DNA from: Epiperipatus broadwayi
Lineage: Eukaryota; Onychophora; Udeonychophora; Euonychophora; Peripatidae
Reading direction: 5' to 3'
DNA: 64,000 nt
Assembly (NCBI GenBank): GCA_028023455.1
Contig: JAQFVV010006203.1
Span: 7,286,821 to 7,350,820, forward strand
How positions within the stretch are numbered: the first letter of the stretch is position 1; each line of letters opens with the position of its first letter. The position numbers and the translations under genes are program-made. Shown here piece by piece: positions 48,263 to 60,664 of the stretch. Under the pieces are notes generated by a model, which did not search any database, was not told the origin of the DNA, and was given only the letters and a program-made list of their open reading frames with translations.

Positions 48263-50620
48263 CGTTTAATCACTTCCTGTTAAATTTATAATAAAATTGA
48301 AAGTTATATTCATAAATGTTAAATGTAAAGCACAAGCGATTAAACTGAACATCTATTTACATACAATCATATTAATTTTAACTATCTGCTATAACACTAT
48401 GAAGGCATGAGATTGACAAAATTTATTTTTCAAAAATTTATAAATATTTGTTTGATTTTCCAATAGTTGTGTAATACTTTTGTTTGAAATACACTAACTG
48501 TTTGTTAGTTCAGAAATATATACTTTTATTTTCAATTTCATTATTCTTACTACCAGCTGCTGGAACTGAGATATACAAAGTCTCGATTCATTAGTAAAAA
48601 CCGAATGTACATTTCTTATATAACAATTGTTTACTATTTTAAAATCTTCAAAATAAAATTTGTACATAAATTATTGGTTAAGAGTTTAAACCTACTGCAT
48701 AAAAGTAATGAATTACTAAAATTTAATCTACAAGTCTAACCATGTGTAATAGAATAGAAGTAATAAGAAGTATCTATATTTGTAAAAATATTTAGCAAAT
48801 GTTATGGAAGCTTTTAAAAATTTTAAAGACAGGTTCAGCTGTATCAGAATATACTGGCTGAATATCAGTATTTTTACGTAATGTAACAGGAATTATCTTA
48901 TTCATCTTTACTAAGTTCAAACCCTGTTTCTCAACTAAAAGATCAGAGTAAAATAACTAATTTCACTAATGCAATGATTTTTTTTTAATGATCTACACTA
49001 ACTATCGTCGATCCCACCTTAGTAGCAATAATAGTCAAATATAGCCCTTACTCATGTACAGTCTCAGGTGAGTCTGTTAATGTAAAATTGCACTAGATTA
49101 AAAAATCTATATAGTAAAAAAGGAATTGAACTGATAGCTATCAATTATATTTCCTAATCACCCTATTTTGATCTCAATCTCCAACAGGGCCAATGAAACT
49201 TGGCCTGGATAAAGCATTTTATAAAGCACCTAGACCTGTGGACTTTTAAGCGCCGCTTTCATAGAAAAATGCTTTACAAGATTCTTATCCGGGAGATAGA
49301 CCTAACATTCCCTTACAGGTTATCTCATATACTAGCTCTTATCTCTAATTCTCAAGATAAATAGCATATTTTATCAAAATAATTGATAATATGTACAAAT
49401 AATAATAAAAGAACATCCCAAAACATTCATTTTCATTTTGAAAATCAAAACAAAGAATTTCGAGCGGTGAAAATTATTGACAGGCGCTCTTCATTTATTC
49501 AGACTGAGAATCAACTAATCAGCATCTAGAAAAGCCTGCCTTCTCCCATTGTTGTAGCTTCTTACATCAATATTATTGATTTTTTACTTGTAAAATAATT
49601 CTAGAGAGCATGTTACAGTACTTTTTAAGCTTTAAAATAAGTGTAAAAATACTACGATAACAGTTTTCAAGTGACTTGAAGCCGTGTACATCGATCTGCA
49701 GTTGTTTCTAGAAAAGAGTTAATTAAATGAACTGTCAATTATGTAAATCACTTCCATTCTCTAAAAATATCAATTTTTACAGTACTGATTGTAAAGCAAA
49801 AGTATTCCAGCAACTTAATATATTCATTTCTCATTATTTATTTAAAGATATCTATCTGTAATAAAGGATTAATAAATCCTCATTTAAGATAAAGTTGAAT
49901 ATAAATTATAAACTTTCTGCACATACACACATATATGATTATTATTACTGTAAGATATTAAAGTGTGTCTTTTTTGTAATGATCATGTAGTGAAATCTTT
50001 TTACAAAGTACATAATATTTAAAATATTGAACTTTTATTAGTAAAATTCCAATATTAAAAATAATTTATGTACTGAGATATATATGTTATTATTATTAAA
50101 TAATAAGTTTAATCAAACTTTATCATTTGACACAATTATATTGTGGTCAATCAAATTTTACACATTATTAAATAAATTCCTAACAGTGTTTTTTCACAGT
50201 GTTCTGATTTTTAAAAGCATTTTAAGTTTTATTAAAATATAAATGTATATGTTTCTTGAAAATGTTTTGACTATTATCTATAAACTATTTCTTAATAATA
50301 TTAATAGTAATGATTAATTCAAAACAGTGTAATAGTAATCTTTCAAAATTACATGCATTTTGTATCATATCAAGTGCATACTTTGATGAATGTTTGAATT
50401 TCAGAACAACTCTTGATCCCAATTATAGTTCAGATGACATCTCTATTCTAACTGGACATAGACATCAAGACTTGCTATGCTTCACATGTATAATATCACA
50501 TAACATTAATAATTCAATATTATATTCAACTATTAATTCAATACTGCTTTCTATTTTCTGTATTATTTTTAGTTTTGCATTAAGGTTTAACACCACTTTT
50601 ACATTTTTTTCAAATGTGGT

Positions 50621-51303
50621 TTACATTCAAATATCAGCCTTTCAAGCTAATTGTGCATGTGCTTTTTGCGAGTGTTAATAATAAATGAATACTTTCACTG
50701 ACATCATTCATTCAGACATCGTAAATAGTAATTTAAAGTGAGTGGTCTATCCTCATGCTTTCCTTGCCAGTACTTCAGATTTGCTCATATATAAGCATTT
50801 GAGTTGTAGGAATAAGTGCATTCATTTTATTCTTTCATAAATACTATATCTTGTATTGGGAATGAAAGTATTCATTTATTATTAACACTCGTGAAAAGCG
50901 CATGCACAATTAGCTTGAAAGACTGATATTTAAATGTAATACAATTGTAAACATAGCGCTATATAAAAATAAATGCTTATTTATATATGATTAAGTTTCA
51001 GTTAGAGTGACATTTAGTAAATTCTAGACAATTTCACCGACATCATTCATTCAGACATCGTAAATAGTAATTTAAAGTGAGTGGTCTATTCTCAAGCTTT
51101 CCTTGCCAGTACTTCAGATTTGCTCATATATAAGCATTTGAGTTGTAGGAATAAGTGGATTCATTTTATTCCTGCATAAATACTATATCTTGTATTGGAA
51201 AGGAAAGTATTATTAACACTTGCAAAAAGCGCATGCACAATTAACTTGAAAGGCTGGTATTTGAATGTAACACAATTGTAAACATAGCGCTATATAAAAA
51301 AAA
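50621..51303. repeat. Two tandem copies plus an inverted partial copy
   Basis: Copies at about 50694-50970 and 51033-51303 are direct repeats 339 bp apart, sharing GACATCATTCATTCAGACATCG (near start) through AACATAGCGCTATATAAAAA. They are separated by a 62-bp spacer. About 70 bp immediately to the left (50621-50692) is the inverse of the segment GTATTCATTTATTATTAACAC...ATTTAAATG within copy one. The copies differ at a few percent of sites and by short deletions. The 122-codon frame at 50310-50678 runs into this structure and has no recognised domain. Confidence 0.85.
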
Positions 51304-51638
51304 ATTCAAATGTGGTTTATTAATTTTGAAAACTATTATGAGAAAGTTCTTAATATTGATACAGACAGTTTTAAAATGATTAATATAAGACCTATGCAGT
51401 ATTCAGATGACATGGTAAAACTACAATTATCTCAAATATTTCATTATTTGGAATACCATTGTTATAACAGTTTACTACATATCAATAGTCCTAAATGATA
51501 ATATAATGTAAGACTTAAGATGATCAATTTCTAGTGTCTAGACTTTATTGGAGGCATTATAATAAATATTCTACTTATATATTTTTAATCCTTACAGTTC
51601 ACATCAGGTTTCTTGCATTAATCAATGAAATTAATGTT

Positions 51639-51750
51639 TTAAACCACTAAACATCACATGATCACTATCTCTTATACTAGCACATAATTGTTTAATAACA
51701 ATTATGTGCTAGTATAAGAGATAGTGATCATGTGATGTTTAGTGGTTTAA
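51639..51750. repeat. Perfect palindrome, 54-bp arms, 4-nt loop
   Basis: The arms 51639-51692 and 51697-51750 are exact reverse complements around TAAT. The sequence begins TTAAACCACTAAACATCACA. A diverged version of the arm (TAAACATCACATGATCAC) is next to the foldback at 13.4 kb. The DNA could extrude a cruciform. Confidence 0.93.
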
Positions 51751-51990
51751 CACCAATCCTGTCTAATAGGATAGTGGTGGCTATGGTTGTTAAAGAGCCA
51801 AAAACACCAAAATGTATGGGTGCTGAACTGAGTTCAGACCCATATGACTATATAAGCTATTGAGTTTAGATTGAAAATATTATTGTGTTTTCAATTTCAT
51901 TCTCATAGTTTTGTAGTTAAGTAGAGATAATAGGTGGCTGCTGGAGGATTGCATTAGATCCTATGATCTAGGTGCAGTGCTCTCAGATTC

Positions 51991-52084
51991 AGGCCACAAG
52001 CCAGAAACTAGTCTGAGGATATTGGATGATTAGGCACTAGATAGGGATTTTATGTACAAGTCTTCTGGCATCCATTGATTACTC
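51991..52084 (+). repeat. Half copy of the 13.5 kb foldback
   Basis: AGGCCACAAGCCAGAAACTA, then GGATATTGGATGATTAGGCA and CTTCTGGCATCCATTGATTA, match 13604-13695 closely. Only the loop and right arm are present, so this copy cannot fold like the one at 13.5 kb. Confidence 0.85.
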
Positions 52085-53449
52085 TGGTTGGCACAGGGTA
52101 GCTCTACTGTATGGAAAGTTTTGCCTTGTTTAAATTAATGTTTTCATAATCAATGGAATTCTTTTGTTAGAAAAATCAAATTTAAAAAAAAAAAATCTTT
52201 TTTTATATGATGGAAGATTAATAACTAACAAAAGAGAGAGAGAAGAGAAAGGAAGAAATAAAAATTTCTTATAAATAACATGTTTAAATAATAATAATTT
52301 TAATTATCTAATCATATAAAAATAATAATACACTTAAATAAAAAATTATATAATTTTAAAGAGTTTGCACAAGATTATAACACACATGACTAAATAAAAA
52401 ACCATTAGTTATATTAATGTTACAAAGGGTTACATATACACTTGACAGGCAATTAAATAACTGTCCTTGATTACTACTGGTATGGATCTGAAAATCCTAA
52501 AACTATTTGTACTGGAATTTTTTTTTATCTAAACTACAGCACAATAAAATAGTGTATATATACATACACACACAGTAAAATTTTGATTTGTAATTTATCA
52601 AAAGATCAGAAAAATAAATAAATGATAAAATGGAAATTAAATATATATATATAGACATAAAAACAATTTAATAATTATCACTGAAATACTGTATATGTAG
52701 AGTATAATTTGTCTATTTGTTTTAAATACAACCCAGATACTATAATTCAAAATATTCTTCACTTATGCTTAAAAAAATTGTGTGTGTATAAGTACATATA
52801 TAGACAATATGGTACATATATCATTTTAATATCTAATTATTACATATATTTAAAAAATTAGGATTAAAATTAACTACTGTATTGTAATTACATTACCTTT
52901 CTGTTTTCAAATGAATAAACTTATTTAATCATGAATTTATTTTATATTTTATAATTTTTAATTGGCATTTATTTGCATTTCAATTGGATTTTTGAAAATA
53001 AAGGATTTATACTATTAAAAGAAAGAAGTTAAAAACTTTCTTTTTTAAAGAATGAATAACACATTGAGCAGGAACTTAATTGTTTCAAAATATTTCTAAT
53101 TCAAAATAAAGTGAAAGGAAAATTATCTCTAAATTATAAAAATTAAAAGAAAAAGAGAATATATGATTATTATTTTTTAAATAAAATGTTTGAAATTTAA
53201 AAAAAAAAAGGCAATCCAAGTGGAAAATACTGAATGGTTCAACAACAATAAATGAAGAAAAATTACAGTATGAAAAATAACAAATCCATATTTTTACAGC
53301 TCTTGATTTCAGGAGCAAAGAAAATAGAAGATGGATGTAGAAAAATTATACATGTGAAAGTGATGGATCAAGAGTTCACTGTATATAAATATATACTACA
53401 CACAGAGCATGACACAATTCCCCATATATGTTTACATACAAAAGGATAC

Positions 53450-53573
53450 AATCCAAAATTTCCAATTCTGTAAGGTCCTTGTACGTACATAATCATCAAA
53501 CATTTCTTTCATTTTATCTGTACGCTGTCTTGTGACCGGTACTCCTGTTGCAGGCAGTTGTTGCTGACAGATG
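53450..53573 (-). CDS. MLXIP: Mondo exon B: CQQQLPATGVPVTRQR block
   Basis: This 124-bp exon has 1 nt completing Asn, then 41 codons. It starts ICQQQLPATGVPVTRQR, the most conserved stretch of the family outside the bHLH, then KMKEMFDDYVRTRTLQNWKF and ends WI. The acceptor is TTTAAG/CATCTG. The donor ATT/GTATCC is non-optimal but keeps the family sequence WKFWI-FSII exactly. An inner GTACGT at the DDY codon would also fit a donor, but its use would delete VRTRTLQNWKFWI, so I reject it. Confidence 0.93.
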
Positions 53574-55542
53574 CTTAAATGAAACAAAAAAAACATTGTT
53601 TTTGTTTTAAAAAAAATAAATTAAAATCTTACCTGAAGACTTATAATTAATAATATATTATCTATCTCATATAATGATTTAATGCATTTTTAGAAAATAT
53701 TGTAAAGTTTCCACTTCATACTATATATGACAATTACAATATTTATATGAAAACTAAACTAAATAACTGAATTATTAAGTGTAGAATAAAATTTTCAATA
53801 TCTATTTACATATCTCCTATCAATTTTACATGACGTTCAACAATATCATAGACTGTTCTCATATGTTTATAAGAGCAGTTCTCTTCATCCTATTTTAGAG
53901 CCATCTAATGTAAAGCAAAAGCTTGGCCTGGCAATGGACATATTATAATACGATGCTATCTAGTATCCACTGGTTATTCAAGTTTACAGTAGACAGCTCT
54001 ACAATAGGATATTCCATCTATTTAAACTAATTACAAATTATTTTCATTGATTATAATATATATTGATCATAACACTAGAGCAAATATCTTTTTTCAGTGG
54101 GTTTTTAACCTCAATTTCAATGAGAAAAAAAATGATAAATCAAAATTCCACTTTGAAAAAAAAAAAAATCTCTTTTCTACATTTGCCCCATGAAAAGAAA
54201 TATAGAAAGAAAAAATTGAATCAAGCCAAAGTTTGAATTATCTAAAAACTTATTTAAATCAAATTCAAAAATATCACAATGAAAATTTTCATCTGTATTT
54301 TCACTAATTTATTATGATTTACTTTGGTTATTTTTTTTATTATAGTGTCTTCATCCTATAAATATATCAAAGTACACATCATAATAAAATGGATTTAAAA
54401 TATTTTATCTTGGCATTTTACATATAATGTTTCCATTGTTTCCATTTACTTTTCAAAAACATTACCAGCTTATTTTTCTTCTGATCCTTTCATAAAAAAT
54501 AGTCTTAATAAGTTTTTTAAATGTTTTCATAGTAACTTCTTTCCTTGAGCTGACTAAAGACAACTGATCAAGAACAATAAAGCTAGTCAAAACAAAATGG
54601 AATCACAAAATTACAATGGAATTTGCACATGCATATAAATTAATGTATTTTAAATTGGGTGGAAAACGTTTAACTCAATTAATCCTATAAAAGATGACTT
54701 TGAATAAAAATATAATTTACTGAAATTTATCTGGGAAACAAGACAAACAAAAAATATAACTTAAAAAATAAATTACAGTATGATATATAATCTAATCAGA
54801 AATAGCTAAAAAAATATTGATGCAGCAAAATTAATCTAATATAAAAAGTGAAAGCTGGAAAAGTTTTGCATAACTATACACCCTTTAATTTTTGAACCAA
54901 AATGAAATAATTTGGGGAAAAAAAATCAAGTATATAAATTTTTACATCACAGAATTCAAATTATACAAATTACGATTCATAATCTAAATAATTGAAACAT
55001 ATTAAACTCAGTATAGTATTAAGCAAACATTTTGCAATTAAAAAAGAAGTATAAAAAATTCTGAACTAGGAATTAATCATTAATAAATTAAAAGAATGAC
55101 TATGGATAACTTCAAATGTGAAAGATAAACAAATAAATTTAAATAACAAAAATAAAAATAATAGTAAATATATATATAATGAAATCTGCAGTAGTAGATA
55201 TTATGTAATGCATGTGAAAACATATGTATATACTTAGTATATTAATAAATGAAAGAATTATAAATACATGTATGTGTGTATATATCACTAATAATATATA
55301 CAGATTAAAAAAACCTCAGATTAACTTCAGAAAACTATTAAAGCATCTAGTATTAAATGTAGACCACTTTTACATTCTCTATTGGTAGGCTTATATTAAT
55401 CATATCCAGTGCAGTTAGGCGATGAAATGGATTTTCCCAATTCATCCTGTTATTGTAATAAAAAAACCAGACATCTACAGCCACATCATTCTTTACTGCT
55501 ACTATATTTATTTATTTTTATAAGTAAATTAATGACTTCATC

Positions 55543-56460
55543 ATTTTCAAATATTATCGATCCATTGCAGAATTGGTTTCTCCAAATTTAATCTAGTTTC
55601 TCCAAACCCTAGTCTCTCTTCTCCACATCACCCCATCACACTTCCTTATTTCTTCCATATTTATGACAGGTGATCTATTTCTAGATCATTTACAATCCCT
55701 TGACTCTGGTTTAAGATTCCAAATGTCCATCTACTTTCACTTTTTCTAGCAGTACATCCACTCCAAATTCACTTCAGTCTCAATTCTTTCAATGATGTCA
55801 ATAAAAATTGTTTATTTTCTCAACTCCTAACATACATCTCTCCACAATTCATTGAAAGATCTGAAGTCTCTATATTACTCTTTGGTGAAATGGCCAAGTC
55901 TCGGATCCATAAATAAGAGCTGATAAAAACATATTTATTAAAAACCTTCATTTTCAAACACATAGGCATATTTCCTTTTATATTAAATTATTTCTATCAA
56001 AAGCACTTCATGCAAGTTTAATTCTATGATTAATTTCATCCATTATATTTAGATCGTATTAATAATCTGACCAAGGTATTTGTAATTGTTAATTTCTTCT
56101 AATTCAACATTAATAATCTTTATTTTCTTTTTTTGAAAAATTCCATTGAACATTGCTTTAGACTTGTTAACATTTACCTTTAGTCCTATTTTCTTATTTT
56201 CATCTGATAACTCTTGCACACTTCCTAAAGCTCTGAAACATTATATGCAAAAAAGAATTACATCATCTATATGACTTAAGTAACCTCCATTTACTTTTAC
56301 TCTCTTGACTTCTCATTTTAATCCACAAAATACTACTTGTAACTTATGTGGTCATTCTGTCATGTATCCTTCTTCTCAATGTTAATCTTCATTGTATAAC
56401 TAGGTAATCTAATCATTGTTATTGCATTTTGATAAATATTCTTCAGAGTATAAGTAACTT
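55543..56460 (-). pseudogene. RTE LINE 3' half (copy 2), decayed
   Basis: This minus-strand sequence matches 7378-8345 of the first RTE element along its whole length. Shared blocks include CTTTTATTAAATTATTTCTA-like sequence near 55980, ATTCTATGATTAATTTCATC near 56020 and ATCCACAAAATACTACTTGT near 56320. It covers the region after reverse-transcriptase motif B to the C-terminus and ends at the same CATCATTTTCAAATATTATCGATCC 3' boundary (equivalent of 7385). It is truncated at about 56460 and full of stops and indels, older than the 7-12 kb copy. It lies in the same orientation as Mondo, inside an intron. Confidence 0.9.
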
Positions 56461-56649
56461 TAATTCATAGTTTTGAATAAATAGCTATTAGATATATTAT
56501 TAAATTGTAACTATTTAATTATCACCATCATATTTTAAATGTCAATCGTAAAATCAAAAATTTTATATAGAATTTGTTTCTTCATGCATTTGAACATCAG
56601 AGTGTCATAACTGCAAATAAAAAAACAAATTACTGCTTTATCAGAGTCC

Positions 56650-58050
56650 AAAATAGCAGTAAGTAATAAGAAGTAAATATATATATATATATAAAAAATA
56701 AAAAAATCTTAACAATTTACATTAATAAAATAGCAGGAAGAATATGAAAAATATAACACTGAATAGATAAAAGTATATATAGAATTGAGATTAACAATGA
56801 AATAATATGTACTAAAGATAAAGCTAGACAAGAATGGTTTTTAAAAAAATATAATGAAATGGAGGAATTACAAAAAAAAAAAAAGTGGATATGATTAAAA
56901 TTAAAGCAGATAAAACATTTTGGATATGAAAAACAGAAATAAAAGAATAAAACGATTTATTCAAGGAGTAGTATGTTGTTAGTATAAAGAATAGATGTAC
57001 TAAAGAAAGCAAGTTTATATAAATTATTGGTATAATAAAAATAAATAAGAATATGTAAATTAGATAAAGATTAATATATTATATAATAATGAATGATATG
57101 CAGAAAATAAATGAAATTCCAACTGAATTAAAGAATGCAAAAGGAGGAGAGATTTGGGGTCAATTAAATGATATTGCTAATTTAAATTATAATTCATAAG
57201 AGAGAAAATAGATATTATTTCTAGTTATAATTTTTTTAGAATAGAAATCTAAGAAATATCAAGTTAGACACATACAATATAAACAATAATTTGATTTAGA
57301 AAAGATATAATTACTAGAAACACAATTGGAGAAATAAGGACTATGATCTTGTAAAGGCAACTGAGTAAATTAAATTAACTTATTTTTTGTTAAACATTTT
57401 AAAAAACAAAAGTGTAGACTGGAAAAAAAAGATATCTGCTAAAGGTATTTGTAAGAATAGTCAACTTAAAAAAAACCATATAAAATAGCCTATTCTCTTC
57501 TAATATTTATTTACATGAATTATAAATGAGTGCAATTCTAATGAGGATGGAGTTAGCAATAGGATAGAATACTCACTGAATCAGTTTAGCTGAAAATATA
57601 ATAGTCCTTGCACATATCAAGAATGAATTTAATAAAATATCAATAAAATTTTTAGAAAACAAGGAAAATAAATATAATACGAATGTCTAACACAATCAGT
57701 ATAGGTAGGGTTAAAAAAAGGCTAATGATAGTTGGGAAGGAAATAAAATTAGTAGCAAAGACAGAAGAGTAACTACTGCAATGGATAAATAGCATTTTAA
57801 TAAAAATAAAATATACTCTGGAAAAAATTTGTCCAGCATTTTTTCTGGAATATAGTTCTATAAGGAGCAGAGAGTTGATCAATTAGGGAAAAAAAAGAGA
57901 AAAAAAAATTGGGGGTATCTGAGATGTGAATTTGGAGAATTAAAAAAAAAAAAAAAATATTAAATAACTTATGAGGCATGAGAGGAACTAGATTGAGCAT
58001 ACAACAGACAGATGAGTTATGTTGTCAGAATTATGGAGAATAAACAAAAA
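56650..58050 (+). other. Purine-rich tract, possibly a decayed LINE-like coding strand
   Basis: The plus strand is strongly A/G-rich. Near 56800 it reads KARQEWFLKKYNEMEELQKK and near 57100 INEIPTELKNAKGGEIWGQL, then NDIANLNYNS before a stop. The lysine/glutamate-rich helical text resembles the linker before the polymerase in RTE-like LINEs, but no catalytic motif is visible and stops are frequent. A-runs at 56873, 57942 and 58047 add low complexity. The assignment is weak. Confidence 0.3.
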
Positions 58051-59990
58051 AAAAAAAAGATAAGTTTAATTAAAAATTGTAAAATGTAAGTTATCAATTG
58101 ATGTATAAAGTTTTATATTTTGGTAAATAATGATGATATAGATCTTTTTTTTTTTTAATATAATTTATGTTACAATTTGATTATATGTATAGACCATTAT
58201 TTTTAGTAGATAGGTGCAAAGAAAACAGTTGCCATACATCCTTGCTAATAATCTTTTTTTTTATAGATACCATAATTCTTTCAAGTCTATAAAATTTTGG
58301 ATCAATATTTCATCTACTTACTGTGGTAAACACTAGCAATTATTAAAAATCCCCCTCTTCATTTAGAGCAGATCAAAGACGTTTATATTTGTGTCTATGC
58401 TATTTTTACTTTCTAATATATAAAAAATTAGCATTTAAGACAAACTTTTGCTGAACTTCCAATTTATTAACATTAATTAATTAGTAAAATTTATCTACAA
58501 TTTATTTTTTAAAAATAAAACTGGTAATGGAATCTTTTTCACATAGTAATAAATATAAAATATAAGGGGAAAGAAAGCTGGACAAATCCACTAACAACAA
58601 CAAAAAATAAAATACTGATGAAAAAAAAACATTATTATTTTACAAAATCATAAAAAATATAAAACTAGAAGACAATGAATTTTAAATGTTTTTCACTATC
58701 TGTAAATTCGTAAATAAATAAAAAATAAATGACGACCTCAAAAATCTCTTCCAGAAAAAAAAGACACTATGCATTAGTACTGAACCTTTACGTAAGGATT
58801 AAGCATATTCAATAAATCAAATGCAGCAACATTCAGTCTTAATTTCAAAAATATCCAGCTGCTATTAAATGTTTGTTCTTAATATCATTAACAAAAAACT
58901 TTGACAATTTGCAAGTGATATCACATGATATCTATTCCATACATATTTCTCAATAAAATTACTAGCAGTTTCCTTAAAGAACTATAATATTTTGATGTAT
59001 TTCTTTATTAACTACAAAATTATTTCAAATGTCAACATGGATAGTAATATAAACTTTTTTCACAACTAAACTCTTTCTCAACTAGCTTTTCTTTGGAGAA
59101 ATGCATGAAAAGACACACCTTTTTAAAAAACAAAACAAAATATATATATGACAATATTTATTAATTTACTATGTGATGATTAGCACATTCATATAAATAA
59201 GAAGAAAAAAATTTTTTTTTGAAAAATTTATAAAAAGTGTCTTCTGCAAATATCCACCATTAAACATAACAAATATATATATATAATACTTTTTAATTAA
59301 GAGTTATTGGTTTATTATAACATCAGTTGCTTAACCTATCCTGTGTAATTTAACACAATGATAAAATAGCAGACTCAAAAATTAAAGCTATTAACTCCCA
59401 ATCAAGGAGGAGGAGGGGGGGGAGACTCAGTATAATGTATTAAATGCAATTGTTAATGTCAATATATCATTTGAATGCTGAAAGTCATATAATTTCCCAA
59501 ATAATTAACCATAGATATTTGAGAATGATAAGACAGACAGAGCACAGAAATTCATTCAATTAACCACATAATTTTTCCCTCTCTTTTTCTATTTCTACTT
59601 CATCTGACATTCTCTTCTCGATTTTTTTCATTTGATAATTATCCAGATACTTTTAGATTCCCAATCAACTATTCTTATAACTGAGCTAATTGGCAGGACC
59701 ATTAGGGTGATGAAAAAGTCAATGTATACAAAAAAGTAAAATATTTTAACAATAAAATTTTGCATTACATTATTTTTAAAAAATTTTCTGGATGTTATTT
59801 GCTGTTAGTATTGATATAGAAAAAATAAAAATTACTCCGAGAGCCTAACAATTTAATTTAAATTCACAAGTTGTGTTACCTGTTTCTTATAATGAAACAA
59901 ATCTAATTCTATTTACTATTCACAAAAATTAAATTAAAATACTACTGCTGAAAATGTTTGTAACAAGATATCTTCAAACTTATGTCTTAC

Positions 59991-60090
59991 TTGATGGCTT
60001 GCTGAAGCTGTTCCATCTGTTGTTTAAGGTATTCTGTGTTTTCCTGCATATGAGAACGTTCATTCTTCAATGTTTTAATATACTCCACAG
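59991..60090 (-). CDS. MLXIP: Mondo exon A: end of helix 2 and leucine zipper
   Basis: This 100-bp exon has 2 nt completing a codon, 32 codons, then 2 nt. It reads VEYIKTLKNERSHMQENTEY, then LKQQMEQLQQAI. VEYIKTLKNE matches the end of the bHLH second helix, and the rest is a coiled-coil zipper with hydrophobic residues every 3-4 positions, used for pairing with Mlx. The acceptor is AACAG/CTGTGG with a weak pyrimidine tract; the donor is ATCAA/GTAAGAC. The preceding exon should end with one base, probably G giving alanine. Confidence 0.88.
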
Positions 60091-60660
60091 CTGTTCATTA
60101 ATAATTTAAAAATTATTATATTATTTCATATATATATATTGTAATGCTAGTGAGATGTATGTTCTAAAACACACATATATATCTGCAATGCATGTGTTAA
60201 AATAAATAAATTATCAAAAGAAAAGAAAAACAAGAATAGTTAAAAAAATAATACATTTAAGAAGTAGATTTTAAAACATAATTTTGTAAAAATAAAAGAT
60301 TGCATCATATTTTTCTTTTAAAATAGAATAAAACTATTTATTAAGAGTGGGGTGGAGAAAAGAATTAGGAGAAATCAAGATTTAAAATCTACTCTCTCTT
60401 CCTTTTATTAATTAAAAACAAAAAGAAATAAATGTCTAAAAATATTTAATAAATGTAAAATAAAATTAGTTATAAAAGAAACTTTAGTGAAAATATCTTA
60501 TCCACAAGAATGCATACCTGGACGATAAGATGTTAGATTAATCTAATAAAGATTATATAAAACGAAATGTGAAAATTAATTAAAAAGATTTAAGTTGTGA
60601 TAAAAATTAAAACTATGACAAGGAAATAAACAATGGGAGAGTTAGATATAAAAGTTGTGG
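60091..60660. other. Upstream Mondo intron, AT-rich
   Basis: I see no exon. A TA-rich run lies near 60130 and the rest is plain AT-rich DNA. Confidence 0.5.
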
Positions 60661-60664
60661 CTTG

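Larger units (their letters stand above)
45460..53449 (-). other. Mondo intron, ~8.0 kb, repeat-filled
   Basis: The intron contains a hAT MITE (46.0 kb), a tRNA-derived SINE (48.1 kb), a tandem/inverted duplication (50.6-51.3 kb), a perfect palindrome (51.6 kb) and its associated half foldback (52.0 kb). A C-run at 45870-45880 and local inverted repeats near 47000-47160 and 49180-49320 are also present. I found no further exon between 45460 and 53449, and the flanking exons join without missing family sequence. Confidence 0.8.
53574..59990 (-). other. Mondo intron, ~6.4 kb
   Basis: The intron holds the second RTE 3' fragment (55.5-56.5 kb) and a purine-rich decayed tract (56.65-58.05 kb). 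A patch at 53870-54015 shares AGAGCCATCTA and CGATGCTAT with 47020-47090, so another short dispersed repeat may be present. The stretches 54020-55540 and 58060-59980 show nothing I can assign. No additional exon is required between the flanking ones. Confidence 0.75.
45138..60090 (-). other. MLXIP: Mondo (MLXIP/MLXIPL family) gene, 3' end
   Basis: Four minus-strand exons (60090-59991, 53573-53450, 45459-45330, 45250-45138) splice in frame into about 155 codons ending in a stop. The product matches the C-terminus of Mondo proteins (MondoA/ChREBP): the second half of the leucine zipper, the conserved CQQQLPATGVPVTRQR link, and the DYVRTRTLQNWKFWIFS...FE segment of the C-terminal dimerisation and cytoplasmic-localisation domain. 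Mondo pairs with Mlx, is held in the cytoplasm, and on glucose-6-phosphate rise enters the nucleus to bind carbohydrate-response E-boxes. Introns are about 6.4 kb, 8.0 kb and 79 bp. The upstream exons (bHLH and glucose-response regions) are not found in this window. Naming rests on remembered family motifs; invertebrates usually have one Mondo gene, so MLXIP versus MLXIPL is not meaningful. Confidence 0.9.

Noticed and set aside
50310-50678. 122-codon plus-strand frame
   Set aside because: It crosses into a tandem/inverted repeat structure, and its composition follows the AT content. No domain or splice context is evident.
53252-53473. 73-codon plus-strand frame beside the Mondo exon
   Set aside because: Its end is antisense to Mondo exon B, which has strong family motifs and splice sites on the minus strand.
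53540-53549. Alternative reading of exon B with donor at the inner GTACGT (near 53490)
   Set aside because: It would remove VRTRTLQNWKFWI, which is conserved in Mondo proteins, and the GTATCC donor gives an exact family match across the junction.
57652-58000. Two minus-strand hydrophobic frames
   Set aside because: They are the complement of the purine-rich tract and show no domain or start context.
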